A stretch of 64,000 bases of DNA from Saccharofermentans sp. (GTDB taxonomy: Bacteria; Bacillota; Clostridia; Saccharofermentanales; Saccharofermentanaceae). The position numbers were made by a program, and so were the translations under genes. Below, piece by piece: positions 24,283 to 33,549 of this stretch. Within the stretch, counting starts at the first letter, position 1, and each line of letters opens with the position of its first letter. The notes beneath the pieces are model-generated. The model saw nothing but the letters and a program-made list of their open reading frames with translations, made no database searches and was not told the DNA's origin. The stretch lies in NCBI GenBank assembly GCA_024692235.1, contig JAILMW010000033.1, forward strand, positions 372,001-436,000. The letters are read 5' to 3'.

Positions 24283-25977
24283 ATGCTCATAAGACTTGAG
24301 ATAAATAATTTTGCAGTCATAAGCGAATCGGTATTCGAACCGAAGAAGGGGCTTAATGTAATATCCGGTGAGACAGGAGCAGGTAAGTCGCTCCTTATAG
24401 ATGCCATAGGCCTGATACTGGGTTCTAAGGCTTCCAAGAACCTTATAAGGACCGGAGAGGACTTCGCGTATGTAGAAGCCGTATTCGATATATCGGAAGT
24501 AAAGGATCAGAACTTTTACGATATCTTGAAGGACAGCGGCATAGATACTGAAGATGACATCCTTGTCGTGAGCCGCAAGGTATCCCGTGACGGCAAGAGC
24601 ATAGCAAGGGTAAATTCACGTACAGTTGTATTATCAGTCCTTAAGGCCATAAGTGCATTTCTCGTTAATATTCACGGTCAGCATGATACTCAGGCTATCT
24701 TCGATGAATCGTCGCATGTTGGGCTTCTGGACAGCTTTGCAGGAAGCGACATAGAACCTTATGAAAGGTCATATCAGGAGCTTTTAAAGAAGTACAAGGA
24801 TATCGTTATCGAGATGAGAAATCTCTCGCTCCAGCCCGGTGCCCGTGACGGCCGTAAGGAATATCTCGAATATGCTATTAAGGAGATAAGTGAAGCATCT
24901 TTATCAAACGATGAGGAAGAAAGCCTTACCGAACTTAACAGACGATATAAGCAGATGGAATCCGACCTTACTGTTCTCGGCGAGGCAGATGAGCTTTTAA
25001 ACAGTGAGGACGGTTCGGGATATACGGTAGCTGACAGGATAAGGACTTGTGCTTCCCTTATGGAGAAGCTGGCTCTTAAGGATGAGAGCTATAAAGATAT
25101 TGCGGAACGCCTTAAGACTCTGGCAGAGGAATCTGCGGATCTTTCTTCCGGTGTAGGAGATCTTGCTTCATCTTCAGACTATTCGAAGGATAAGGCCGAT
25201 GAAGTCACATCAAGACTGGGCCTTATCTATGACCTTAAGTCCAAGTACGGCTGTAAGGATGTAGCAGAGATCAATGCATTCTGCAATAATGCCCGTGATG
25301 AACTTTCAAATATGAAGGACAGTTCCAAGAGGATCGCCGAGCTTCGTAAGATAAGAAGCACAGTTGAAGGAGATCTTCTTAAGGCGGCAGAGGAGCTTAC
25401 GGATAAAAGGCGCATCGCCGCAGCAGATCTGTCTTCCAAGATAACAGAGCAGCTTCGTGACCTTGAGATCCCCAGAGCCGAGTTCGATGTAGCTTTTAAA
25501 AGAAGGAGCAAGGACAGGTTCTTCGCGTCCCACGGTATAGACGATGTGATATTTATGTTCACTGCTAACCCCGGTGAGGAGCCTAAGGTATTATCTTCTA
25601 CTGCATCGGGAGGAGAGGCTTCAAGGATAATGCTTGCCATCAAGTGCATCCTCTCAGATGCTGACATGATCCCGACTCTTATCTTCGATGAGATAGATAC
25701 GGGTGTATCGGGTAAGGCAGCTCATTCCATTGCAGGTAAGCTCAAGCTCATTTCATCGAAACATCAGGTGCTTTGCGTTACACATACTGCGCAGATAGCC
25801 GCTGCTGCCGATAGTAACTTCCTGATAAGCAAGAAAGTCGTAGACGAGAAGACCATCTCAGAGGTATCGCTCCTTGATAAAGAGGGAAAGGAAAAGGAAG
25901 TATCACGACTCCTGTCCGGAACCGACAGCTCCGAGTCCGTCGACCTTGCAAAGAAGCTCGTGGAAGACTTCCTCTGA
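24283..25977 (+). CDS. recN: DNA repair protein RecN
   Basis: SMC-like ATPase recruited to double-strand breaks. The 564-residue protein has Walker A GETGAGKSLLIDAIG near residue 30, the INGQHDTQ-type segment (VNIHGQHDTQAIFD), a long coiled coil, and the C-terminal ATPase half with STASGGEASRIMLAIK (signature) and PTLIFDEIDTGVSG (Walker B). The 3' end overlaps the convergent pseudouridine synthase gene by 75 nt. Confidence 0.95.
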   Translation: MLIRLEINNFAVISESVFEPKKGLNVISGETGAGKSLLIDAIGLILGSKASKNLIRTGEDFAYVEAVFDISEVKDQNFYDILKDSGIDTEDDILVVSRKVSRDGKSIARVNSRTVVLSVLKAISAFLVNIHGQHDTQAIFDESSHVGLLDSFAGSDIEPYERSYQELLKKYKDIVIEMRNLSLQPGARDGRKEYLEYAIKEISEASLSNDEEESLTELNRRYKQMESDLTVLGEADELLNSEDGSGYTVADRIRTCASLMEKLALKDESYKDIAERLKTLAEESADLSSGVGDLASSSDYSKDKADEVTSRLGLIYDLKSKYGCKDVAEINAFCNNARDELSNMKDSSKRIAELRKIRSTVEGDLLKAAEELTDKRRIAAADLSSKITEQLRDLEIPRAEFDVAFKRRSKDRFFASHGIDDVIFMFTANPGEEPKVLSSTASGGEASRIMLAIKCILSDADMIPTLIFDEIDTGVSGKAAHSIAGKLKLISSKHQVLCVTHTAQIAAAADSNFLISKKVVDEKTISEVSLLDKEGKEKEVSRLLSGTDSSESVDLAKKLVEDFL

Positions 25978-26877
25978 AGTATCGGGGAAGAGCCTTCTCA
26001 TATCTTCCGGGATATCTGAAATAAAGTGCATTTCGCTATGTGATACAGGGTGCTCGAAAGTAAGACTGTACGCATGAAGTCCCTGCCTTCCTATCTTCTC
26101 GTCAAGCAGGGGGGATAAGGGGTATTTATCGCAGGGGTTATCTATGGAGTTAGGTCCGTAAAGTCCGTCTCCCGCAAGAGGATGTCCCATATGCGTGGAA
26201 TGTACTCTTATCTGGTGGCATCTGCCTGTAAGAAGCGTGAATTCCACCAGGGATACGTTATCTTTCTCGTTTATCAGTATAGACCTGTAAAGTGTTGTGC
26301 AGGGCTTGCCGGAAGGATCGTCAGGAGTCGTCGTCTCCCTTATCATGACGGAGTCAGGTCTTCTTCTTATGGGAAGGTCTATGATGCCGCAAGAAGGCTC
26401 ATATATGCCGTAGACAGATGCTACGTACTTCTTCCTTATCTTGGTATTGATCATGGCGTTATGGATATAGCCGCTCTTTGCCACCACCATAAGTCCGCTT
26501 GTCTCGCGGTCAAGGCGCATCACGGGATGAAGGGTATTGTCAGACAGCCTTGTTAAGACGGAATCGTCCAGGTGGTTGTGACAGGGGTGAGTGACGATCC
26601 CCGCCGGCTTTACCACAACTGCAATATACTCATCTTCAAAAAGGATAGGAACAAGAGGATCGGACTTGAGTTTCTCTTCTTCCTCACCGTAAGAAGCAAA
26701 TATGCTGTCTCCTGTAGAAACCGTATCTATAACTCTGCGATGCTCTCCGTTAACTTCCAAAGTGCCGTAGAGCTTGACTTTCTTTAGCATGGTACGGCTC
26801 ATCTGAAGGCGGTCACGCATTATGTCGCGGAGCTCTTTTCCGTCGTCTTCATCTGTTACCGTAAGGTTAAATCGCAT
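25903..26877 (-). CDS. RluA-family RNA pseudouridine synthase
   Basis: Converts uridine to pseudouridine in rRNA or tRNA. The 324-residue protein has an N-terminal S4 domain (SRTMLKKVKLYGTLEVNG), the motif-II aspartate in VMRLDRETSGLMVVAKS, and the motif III segment LLTGRCHQIRVHSTHMGHPL. A second family member (rluD) is at 38454. AAGGAG lies 6 nt before the ATG. The last 25 codons run antisense through the end of recN and add a Gly/Ser tail (GAVGSGQES) with no domain, so the gene has probably read through into its neighbour. Confidence 0.9.
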   Translation of the reverse strand: MRFNLTVTDEDDGKELRDIMRDRLQMSRTMLKKVKLYGTLEVNGEHRRVIDTVSTGDSIFASYGEEEEKLKSDPLVPILFEDEYIAVVVKPAGIVTHPCHNHLDDSVLTRLSDNTLHPVMRLDRETSGLMVVAKSGYIHNAMINTKIRKKYVASVYGIYEPSCGIIDLPIRRRPDSVMIRETTTPDDPSGKPCTTLYRSILINEKDNVSLVEFTLLTGRCHQIRVHSTHMGHPLAGDGLYGPNSIDNPCDKYPLSPLLDEKIGRQGLHAYSLTFEHPVSHSEMHFISDIPEDMRRLFPDTSEEVFHELLCKVDGLGAVGSGQES

Positions 26878-26887
26878 TAGGGTCTCC

Positions 26888-26916
26888 TTGACATATCATC
26901 ATATTATTTTTACAAT
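26888..26916 (+). promoter_or_regulatory. rny promoter
   Basis: A near-consensus sigma-A promoter: TTGACA (26888-26893), 17 bp, TACAAT (26911-26916). The transcript would have a leader of about 60 nt with a GGAGGTGAG ribosome site. It is divergent from the pseudouridine synthase gene. Confidence 0.85.
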
Positions 26917-26983
26917 AAATCTTGGCTTATCATAGCCCATAAAAGAGAACTTTGACAACTAAATATTTGGAGGTGAGTACCCA

Positions 26984-28546
26984 ATGCAGTGGATTTTTGG
27001 AATCGCTGGATTGGTTCTCGGTGTAGTATTAGGTGCTATTTGTGTAATGACTTACTATAAGCGCGGGTTGTCTGCGCAGCAGAAGCAGTTGCAGGAAGAT
27101 GCAGTTAAAGCTGAGGAAAGCAATAGCAAGCTTATCGCGGACGCTCAGAAGGATGCCGAGAATCGCAAAAGAGAACTCCTCTTGCAGGCCAAGGAAGAGA
27201 TCTCGAAGGCACGTGTTGAATTGGAGCACGATGTCAGAGAGAAGAGACAGGAGCTTGCCAGAGAGAGGAACAAGCTGGAGCAGAAAGAAGACAACGTCGA
27301 TAAGATGCTCGCTAACGCAGAACAGAAGCGTGCAGAACTCGATAAGAGACTTCAGGACGTAGCAGAGATGCAGGCCAGGACTAAGGACCTCGAGTTCAGG
27401 AAAGCCAAGGAACTTGAGAGTATCTCCGGATTATCCATTCAGGAAGCAAGGAATCTTGTTCTTGAAGCAGCGGAGAGAGAGTACAGTCACGATATGGCAA
27501 CTATGCTCAAGCAGATGGAAGAGAAGACAAAGCAGGAAGCTGACAAGATCGCTAAGGATATCATCGTCACATCCATTCAGAGATATGCTTCCGATTATGT
27601 CTCAGAGGCTACAGTATCAGTAGTTAATCTTCCCAATGACGAGATGAAGGGTAGGATCATCGGTCGTGAAGGACGTAATATTCGTGCCATCGAGACCATT
27701 ACGGGTGTAGATCTTATCATAGACGACACGCCTGAGGCAGTCATCCTTTCATCATTCGATCCCATCAGACGTGAGATCGCAAGACTTACCATCGAGAAGC
27801 TCGTTACCGACGGACGTATACATCCCGCCAGGATCGAGGAGATGGCAAACAAAGCAAGGAAAGAGATCAATCAGACAATTAAGCAGGAAGGTGAGAGAGC
27901 CGCATATGAGACAGGCGTTATCAACCTTCACCCTGAGATAATAAAGCTTTTGGGTAAACTTAAATATCGTACCAGCTTCGGCCAGAACGTTCTCCAGCAC
28001 TCTATCGAGGTAAGCTGGATCGCGGCTATGATGGCAGGGGAGCTGGGTCTTGATACTACATTTGCAAAGAGAGCAGGTCTTCTGCACGATATAGGTAAGG
28101 CAGTTGACTTCGAACAGGAAGGTACACACATCGAGCTTGGTGCAGATATAGCACGTAAGTACCATGAGAGCGAAGATATCATTAACGCTATCGAAGCTCA
28201 TCACGGTGATGTTGAAGCAAAGACTGCAGTTGCAGTTCTTGTTGCAGCAGCTGATGCTATCTCTGCCGCACGTCCCGGTGCAAGAAGAGAGAATCTTGAG
28301 ACATATATCAAGAGGATCCAGAAGCTCGAAGAGATCGCAACGAGCTTTGACGGCGTAGAGAAGAGTTACGCTATCCAGGCAGGACGTGAGATCAGAGTCA
28401 TCGTATCACCTGAGAAGGTAAGCGATGATGAGATGGTCCTCAAGGCACGTCAAATCTGTAAGAAGATCGAGGATGAACTCGATTATCCCGGACAGATCAA
28501 GGTCAATATCATTCGTGAGACCCGTGCGACAGACGTTGCAAAATAA
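26984..28546 (+). CDS. rny: Ribonuclease Y
   Basis: Membrane-bound endoribonuclease that starts mRNA decay in Bacillota. The 520-residue protein has one N-terminal TM helix (residues 3-24), a long charged coiled coil (about 35-190), a KH domain with [15 protein letters not shown], and an HD domain with [15 protein letters not shown] and the HD pair in [11 protein letters not shown]. Its usual partner ymdB lies about 8.6 kb away in this window. A terminator follows directly. Confidence 0.96.
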   Translation: MQWIFGIAGLVLGVVLGAICVMTYYKRGLSAQQKQLQEDAVKAEESNSKLIADAQKDAENRKRELLLQAKEEISKARVELEHDVREKRQELARERNKLEQKEDNVDKMLANAEQKRAELDKRLQDVAEMQARTKDLEFRKAKELESISGLSIQEARNLVLEAAEREYSHDMATMLKQMEEKTKQEADKIAKDIIVTSIQRYASDYVSEATVSVVNLPNDEMKGRIIGREGRNIRAIETITGVDLIIDDTPEAVILSSFDPIRREIARLTIEKLVTDGRIHPARIEEMANKARKEINQTIKQEGERAAYETGVINLHPEIIKLLGKLKYRTSFGQNVLQHSIEVSWIAAMMAGELGLDTTFAKRAGLLHDIGKAVDFEQEGTHIELGADIARKYHESEDIINAIEAHHGDVEAKTAVAVLVAAADAISAARPGARRENLETYIKRIQKLEEIATSFDGVEKSYAIQAGREIRVIVSPEKVSDDEMVLKARQICKKIEDELDYPGQIKVNIIRETRATDVAK

Positions 28547-28561
28547 GATCACAAACAATAG

Positions 28562-28592
28562 AAAAGACGGACATCTGCGGTCCGTCTTTTTT
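28562..28592. terminator. Bidirectional terminator between rny and the histidine kinase
   Basis: AAAAGACGGAC/GTCCGTCTTTT, a perfect 11-bp stem with a 7-nt loop, T-rich on the right and A-rich on the left, so it can end both convergent transcripts. Confidence 0.9.
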
Positions 28593-28605
28593 ATTGCTTA
28601 AATTA

Positions 28606-30114
28606 TCAGTTGTCGCTTGAATTATTAAGCTTGGATAACTGCTCTCTGCACTTGGCGGTAGGTATCTTTATCTCGAATACTGCGCCGCCGTTATCCTTGT
28701 CGTTATAAGCGGTGATGGAACCGTTATGTTCCTCTGCTATGGACTTGGAAAGTGCCATTCCGATACCGTGCTTTCCATCGGATCCTTTGGCGAATCTCTC
28801 GAAGAGGTGCGCTAATACTTCCTCGCTTATACCGGGGCCGTCATCACTTATCCTGAAGGTGACATGTGATACGTCGTAAGTACATTTGAATACGACTCTT
28901 GTCTTTGCATACCTTAAGCAGTTGGAGAAGATGTTCTCAAGCATACGGAAGATATCATTCTCGTTGGCATAGATATATACGTTATCTATGTTGAAGTCAT
29001 TGACCAGATCCTTGCCCTGAAGAAGGAATCCGCCTCTTACCTTATCGATAACCGATTCGGTTATCTCCCTTACTTCGAGCATCTGCTTCTTGACCTCGTA
29101 GTTGCCGCTTCTGGACATATCCATCTTGGAGATGGACAGGAGGTTTTCTACAAGATTAGAAAGTCTTGTAGTCTCGCTTATGATGACGTCGACGGCATCT
29201 TCCTTGCCTTTCTCGTCGAAGATGTCGTATTTGATACCTTCGGCATATCCCTGGATTGACATAAGGGGCGTACGAAGCTCATGGGAAGCGTTCTGGAAGA
29301 ATGTCTTCTGCTCGATGTCGGATTGCTCGAGCTTATATGCCATCTTGTTCATGACGTCGCTAAGATCCGACAGCTCGCGGCTGACGATATGTCCTTTAAG
29401 AGGAGTGAAGTTACCTTTACCGATACGACCTGCAAATCTGGCGAGCTTTCTCGTGGACAGGTAGATGGGGCTTGCTACTACGATACTGATCACGGCAGAA
29501 CAGATTATGGCGATGATAATTGATCTTAAAAGTGCCATCTGCATTGCCTTGGAGAAGGAGTAGTATCCGCTTGAATCGACATATATGAGAAGGTAGTACT
29601 CGTCGTCGCTGGCATTGTACTCGACACCGAGGAATCTGTAGTAGATCTCGCTCTCGTTATATAACGTCGTCTTGGTGGAGGTATCGGTATTGGGACGTCC
29701 GGCATTTTCCTTTTCCATAAGTGCGGAATCAAGAACGCCTTCTGCCTTGTTGTACATATACGAATATGATTCGCTGGGCCACAGTACCGTATATCCGTTG
29801 GGAGATGCATGATCTTTTGATAACAATACGATAGAAGCTTCGCTTGATATATCGGAGAGTGATACGAATACGCTAAGAGGATCCTCTTCGGTCTCCGAGG
29901 AGGATTTCTCAAGCTTATCAAGAGCCTTGGCAAATTCCTGACACGAATCTACCGCCGTATTGATCCTCTTGTTGCATTCCGATGCTATATAAGAATTAAG
30001 GATAAGAGAATTGGAGATACTGATCATGGAGACTGTTATAAGAGCAGTCAATATCAATGATGAATATATATGCAGTGCGATCGGTATCCTGAAAGATCTC
30101 TTGTTATGATTCAT
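28606..30114 (-). CDS. Sensor histidine kinase (HAMP, HisKA, HATPase)
   Basis: Membrane sensor kinase of a two-component system. The 502-residue protein has TM helices near residues 12-35 and 185-212, an extracytoplasmic sensor region of about 150 residues between them, HAMP, the phosphoacceptor FQNASHELRTPLMSIQGYAEG, and the ATP-binding motifs NIFSNCLRYAK, DDGPGISEEVLAHLFERF and GIGMALSKSIAEEHNG. Its start overlaps the upstream response regulator by 11 nt, so the pair is co-translated. The signal is not evident from sequence. Confidence 0.92.
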   Translation of the reverse strand: MNHNKRSFRIPIALHIYSSLILTALITVSMISISNSLILNSYIASECNKRINTAVDSCQEFAKALDKLEKSSSETEEDPLSVFVSLSDISSEASIVLLSKDHASPNGYTVLWPSESYSYMYNKAEGVLDSALMEKENAGRPNTDTSTKTTLYNESEIYYRFLGVEYNASDDEYYLLIYVDSSGYYSFSKAMQMALLRSIIIAIICSAVISIVVASPIYLSTRKLARFAGRIGKGNFTPLKGHIVSRELSDLSDVMNKMAYKLEQSDIEQKTFFQNASHELRTPLMSIQGYAEGIKYDIFDEKGKEDAVDVIISETTRLSNLVENLLSISKMDMSRSGNYEVKKQMLEVREITESVIDKVRGGFLLQGKDLVNDFNIDNVYIYANENDIFRMLENIFSNCLRYAKTRVVFKCTYDVSHVTFRISDDGPGISEEVLAHLFERFAKGSDGKHGIGMALSKSIAEEHNGSITAYNDKDNGGAVFEIKIPTAKCREQLSKLNNSSDN

Positions 30115-30823
30115 TGCCTTCTTCGTCGCTCTTCTCTGTCAGACGGAATCCGTATCCCCAGACAGTTGTGATCTTGGCATCCGAATCAGCAAGCTTCTTA
30201 CGAAGCCTCTTGACGGTATCGTCAGCGACCCTTGTCTCGATCTCTGTCTCATATCCCCAGATCTTGTCCAGGAGTTCCGCACGGGGAATTGCCCTGTCGC
30301 GGTTAACAATGAGATAGGAAAGAAGAGAATACTCGTTGGGAGTCAAGGGAAGATTATCGTCCTTGAGCGTAGCTGTCTTTGCCTTCCTGTTGATCCTGAT
30401 GTCGGAATATACAAGTTCGTCATCCGAAGTCGTGGGAAGTGCAGATTCACTGGCGGAATCCTCGAGCCTTCTGAAGACTGACTTGACCTTCGTAACAAGT
30501 TTAATAGGAGAGAAGGGTTTTGTAAAATAGTCATCGCTTCCAAGGTTCAAGCCTTCTATATAGTCGGCATCGGAATCTCTTGCCGTGAGCATTATTATCG
30601 GAACATTACTTATCTTTCTTATCTCACTTAATATAAAGAATCCGTCTCTTCCGGGCATCATGACATCAAGGATTATCAGGTCACAAGGATCCGTTATAAA
30701 CTTCTTGAGAAGGTCGTCTCCCGTAGGGAAAGCCGTGCATATATAGCCTTCTCTTTCAAGGAAAGACTTGAGCAGGTTTCTTATATTATCGTCGTCATCA
30801 GCGATGTAAATGAACTTATCCAT
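30104..30823 (-). CDS. OmpR-family response regulator
   Basis: DNA-binding partner of the histidine kinase that follows it. The 239-residue protein has an acidic pocket (IADDDDN), the phosphoacceptor aspartate in LIILDVMMPGRDGF, the switch residue in MLTARDSD, the lysine in FTKPFSP, and a winged-helix domain (LPLTPNEYSLLSYLIVNRDR, then TVWGYGFRL). The ATG has only a distant GGGAG upstream. It is divergent from galE, but no binding repeats like those at 58885 are visible in the 156-nt gap. Confidence 0.93.
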   Translation of the reverse strand: MDKFIYIADDDDNIRNLLKSFLEREGYICTAFPTGDDLLKKFITDPCDLIILDVMMPGRDGFFILSEIRKISNVPIIMLTARDSDADYIEGLNLGSDDYFTKPFSPIKLVTKVKSVFRRLEDSASESALPTTSDDELVYSDIRINRKAKTATLKDDNLPLTPNEYSLLSYLIVNRDRAIPRAELLDKIWGYETEIETRVADDTVKRLRKKLADSDAKITTVWGYGFRLTEKSDEEGNES

Positions 30824-30940
30824 GTAAGGTATAATCTCCCATATTGTTGTTTTGTACCTATTCTATATTAAGTTTCTGTTTTGATACTTCAAAAATGGTG
30901 AAATATTGTGTGAAAAGTACAATGATATTATCTATCGCTT

Positions 30941-30949
30941 TGGTAGAAT
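30941..30949 (+). promoter_or_regulatory. galE extended -10 promoter
   Basis: TGGTAGAAT, an extended -10 with TAGAAT, 31 nt before the galE ATG and followed by a GGAGG ribosome site. No clear -35. The TGGTANAAT form recurs before ymdB (37073-37081) and phoH (39365-39372 region). Confidence 0.5.
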
Positions 30950-30979
30950 AGTAGGAGTGTTAACAGACGGAGGTTTCAT

Positions 30980-32005
30980 ATGGCTACAGTACTTGTAACT
31001 GGCGGCATGGGTTTTATCGGTTCTCATACCGTTATCTCGCTCCATAACAGCGGTTTCGATGTAGTAATAGCAGATAACCTTTCCAACAGTAAGACCGAGG
31101 TCTTAAACAGGCTCGAGACTATCACGGGAAAGCGTTTCAAATTCTATAAAGCAGATTGTTGCAATAAGGAAGAACTTCGTAAGGTCTTCGAAGAGAATGA
31201 GATCGACAGTGTCATTCATTTCGCAGGTCTTAAGGCGGTAGGCGAATCGGTAAGGATGCCTGTCGAGTATTATTCCAATAACATAAATAGCCTTCTTACT
31301 GTCGTAACTTTAATGAACGAGTTCGGCGTAAGAAAGATCGTCTTCAGCTCTTCTGCGACGGTTTACGGAGAGAGCGAAGATGTACCCTTTACAGAGGAGA
31401 GTCCTCTCGGTACATGCACCAATCCTTACGGTTGGACAAAGTGGATGCTCGAGCAGGTTCTTCGTGACTGTTCCGTAGCTTATCCCGATCTTCGAGTATG
31501 TCTCTTAAGATACTTTAATCCTGTCGGAGCTCACGAGAGCGGACTTATCGGAGAGGATCCCAGGGGTATCCCCAATAATCTGTTCCCTTATATCTCCAAG
31601 GTTGCCGCAGGCACACTTGAGAAGCTCACTGTATTCGGCAACGATTACGATACTCCGGACGGTACATGTCTCAGGGATTATATCCATGTTTGTGACCTCG
31701 CTGACGGTCATGTAAGATCTTTGAATTATCTTGCAACGCAAAGTGAGGGTGTAAGCGTCTTTAATCTGGGCACGGGTAAGGGAACATCCGTAGTCGAGGC
31801 TATCAAGGCATTTGAGAAGGCCTGCGGTCACGAGATCCCTCATGTATTCGGACCCAGAAGAGCGGGTGATATCCCCGTATGCTATGCGTCTACCGATAAG
31901 GCAAGAGAAGTTCTCGGCTTTGAGGCAAAGCGTACTATCGAGGACATGTGTTCTTCCTGCTGGAACTGGCAGACAAAGAATCCTCAGGGTCTTCCCGAGG
32001 ATTGA
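30980..32005 (+). CDS. galE: UDP-glucose 4-epimerase
   Basis: Interconverts UDP-glucose and UDP-galactose using bound NAD. The 341-residue SDR protein has the Rossmann loop VTGGMGFIGSHT at the start, HFAGLKAVGESV, SSSATVYG and the catalytic YxxxK in NPYGWTKWML, plus LRYFNPVGAH and the RAGDIPVCYA substrate loop. It is followed after 37 nt by two LCP ligase genes, which suggests a role in wall glycopolymer or exopolysaccharide precursors (inference). Confidence 0.95.
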   Translation: MATVLVTGGMGFIGSHTVISLHNSGFDVVIADNLSNSKTEVLNRLETITGKRFKFYKADCCNKEELRKVFEENEIDSVIHFAGLKAVGESVRMPVEYYSNNINSLLTVVTLMNEFGVRKIVFSSSATVYGESEDVPFTEESPLGTCTNPYGWTKWMLEQVLRDCSVAYPDLRVCLLRYFNPVGAHESGLIGEDPRGIPNNLFPYISKVAAGTLEKLTVFGNDYDTPDGTCLRDYIHVCDLADGHVRSLNYLATQSEGVSVFNLGTGKGTSVVEAIKAFEKACGHEIPHVFGPRRAGDIPVCYASTDKAREVLGFEAKRTIEDMCSSCWNWQTKNPQGLPED

Positions 32006-32042
32006 TACAGAATAAAGAAACAAATGGAGAAAGGGTCTTTCA

Positions 32043-33512
32043 ATGGACAACAACAACAGAAATTCCGATGATTTCGATTTTCCCGGAACCAATACTTCGG
32101 GCAAGGAGGGAAGGCTTATAAGCAAGGAGATGCTCGATAAGCTTAAAGATACCTCCAATGCGGCAGGTCAGATGACAGTGCGTCCCGGATCTTCCGATGC
32201 ACCCGCTGTAAAGCAGGTTCAGGAGCTGTCTTTCGGAGATGTGGATGATGCGGGAAAGACTATCGCAGTAAATACGATCAAGAGCGAGGTGGGTCAGGCA
32301 AGACCTGCACCTGATGCTTTCGGTAAGCCCGCTCACAGACCCGGACGTGCTCCCGCACAGAAGGATGTTGCCGATGATCACGGCTTTATCGATATCGCTG
32401 CAAAAAAGAAGAGGAAGAGAAAGAAGATCATCATCGGTATAGTATCCGCTATCCTCGGACTTATCGTAGGATGTCTCGGCTTTGTTATCTATTTCCTTAA
32501 TAAGATCGACACTATCGATGAGAACGAAGCTCCCGTCACTATCGTAGATGAGAGCGGTAACACGGTAAGGATCGCCGATATCACTCAGCCCACACAGCAT
32601 GAGATCATCGAAGAGGAGCATATCCATAACTTCCTTCTTATCGGTATCGATACAAGATCCGCAGGAAGAGAATCCTGGGGTAACTCTGACGTTAATATGG
32701 TAATGTCCGTAGACAGTGAGGCAGGAACGATCAAGATGATCTCCATCGCGAGAGACTCTTATGCATATGTTCCCGGTTATTCCAATCCCATGAAGATCAA
32801 TGCGGCAATGGCATATGGCGGTCCCGAGCTCCTTGAAGCAACTATCGAGGGATGCTTGAGACTCGACATTGACGGATATGCATTCGTTAACTTCTATAAC
32901 CTTGCCAACGTTATCGATTCCGTAGGCGGCGTTGTAGTTAATCTTACATCTTCCGAGGTATACGCAGATCACGGACTTAATATGTGTCTTGATGAGCTTG
33001 GCTACAGCTGCTTTGTTAATCAGACAGGTGATGTCCTTCTTAACGGTCCTCAGGCTGTTGCATACGGTCGTGTAAGATATGTAGGTAACGGAGACTACGA
33101 GAGATCCGAGAGACAGGTCGAGGTATTAAGATCACTCTTCGACAGGTTCATGGATCTGTCTGCCATCGATAAGCTCGGTGCAGTTGACGATATCCTCGAG
33201 ATGGTATCAACGAATATTCCCAAGACAGAGATCGTCGGATATGTCGTTGACTTCCTGCCCGCACTCGACGATCCTTCCATCCAGTACATGCAGCTTCCCA
33301 TAACAGGCGACGGTCAGACCTGCTTTAACAGTGGTATGTACGGCGGAGAGTGGAGCATCAGGGCTAACTGGAATGCACAGATCCCCTTTGTACAGGAATT
33401 CTTCTACGGTGAGCAGGTTGACTTCGACCCCGTTCAGGATATCCCTTCTTCACCTTCACTGGATTCTTGTCCTACGCCTGATACATTGCCCATAGAGACA
33501 CTTCTCAGGTAA
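32043..33512 (+). CDS. LytR-CpsA-Psr (LCP) family glycopolymer ligase, first of two
   Basis: LCP enzymes attach teichoic acid or other glycopolymers from lipid carriers to peptidoglycan. The 489-residue protein has a cytoplasmic N-terminus of about 125 residues (starting DFDFPGTNTSG), one TM helix (about 135-158), and the extracellular catalytic domain with NFLLIGIDTR, NSDVNMVMS, ISIARDSYAYVPG, KINAAMAYGGPE and RSERQVEVLRSL, which holds the family arginines and aspartates. It ends with CPTPDTLPIETLLR. The next gene is a close paralog, including a 31-residue identical stretch just outside the membrane. Confidence 0.93.
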   Translation: MDNNNRNSDDFDFPGTNTSGKEGRLISKEMLDKLKDTSNAAGQMTVRPGSSDAPAVKQVQELSFGDVDDAGKTIAVNTIKSEVGQARPAPDAFGKPAHRPGRAPAQKDVADDHGFIDIAAKKKRKRKKIIIGIVSAILGLIVGCLGFVIYFLNKIDTIDENEAPVTIVDESGNTVRIADITQPTQHEIIEEEHIHNFLLIGIDTRSAGRESWGNSDVNMVMSVDSEAGTIKMISIARDSYAYVPGYSNPMKINAAMAYGGPELLEATIEGCLRLDIDGYAFVNFYNLANVIDSVGGVVVNLTSSEVYADHGLNMCLDELGYSCFVNQTGDVLLNGPQAVAYGRVRYVGNGDYERSERQVEVLRSLFDRFMDLSAIDKLGAVDDILEMVSTNIPKTEIVGYVVDFLPALDDPSIQYMQLPITGDGQTCFNSGMYGGEWSIRANWNAQIPFVQEFFYGEQVDFDPVQDIPSSPSLDSCPTPDTLPIETLLR

Positions 33513-33549
33513 TCAGATATTTAGATTTTGAATTAAAGGATAGATAGTT

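Noticed and set aside
32040..32972. 310-codon frame antisense to the first LCP gene
   Set aside because: Shadow frame, rich in Cys/Leu/Ser runs and without a start signal; the plus-strand LCP gene is clear.
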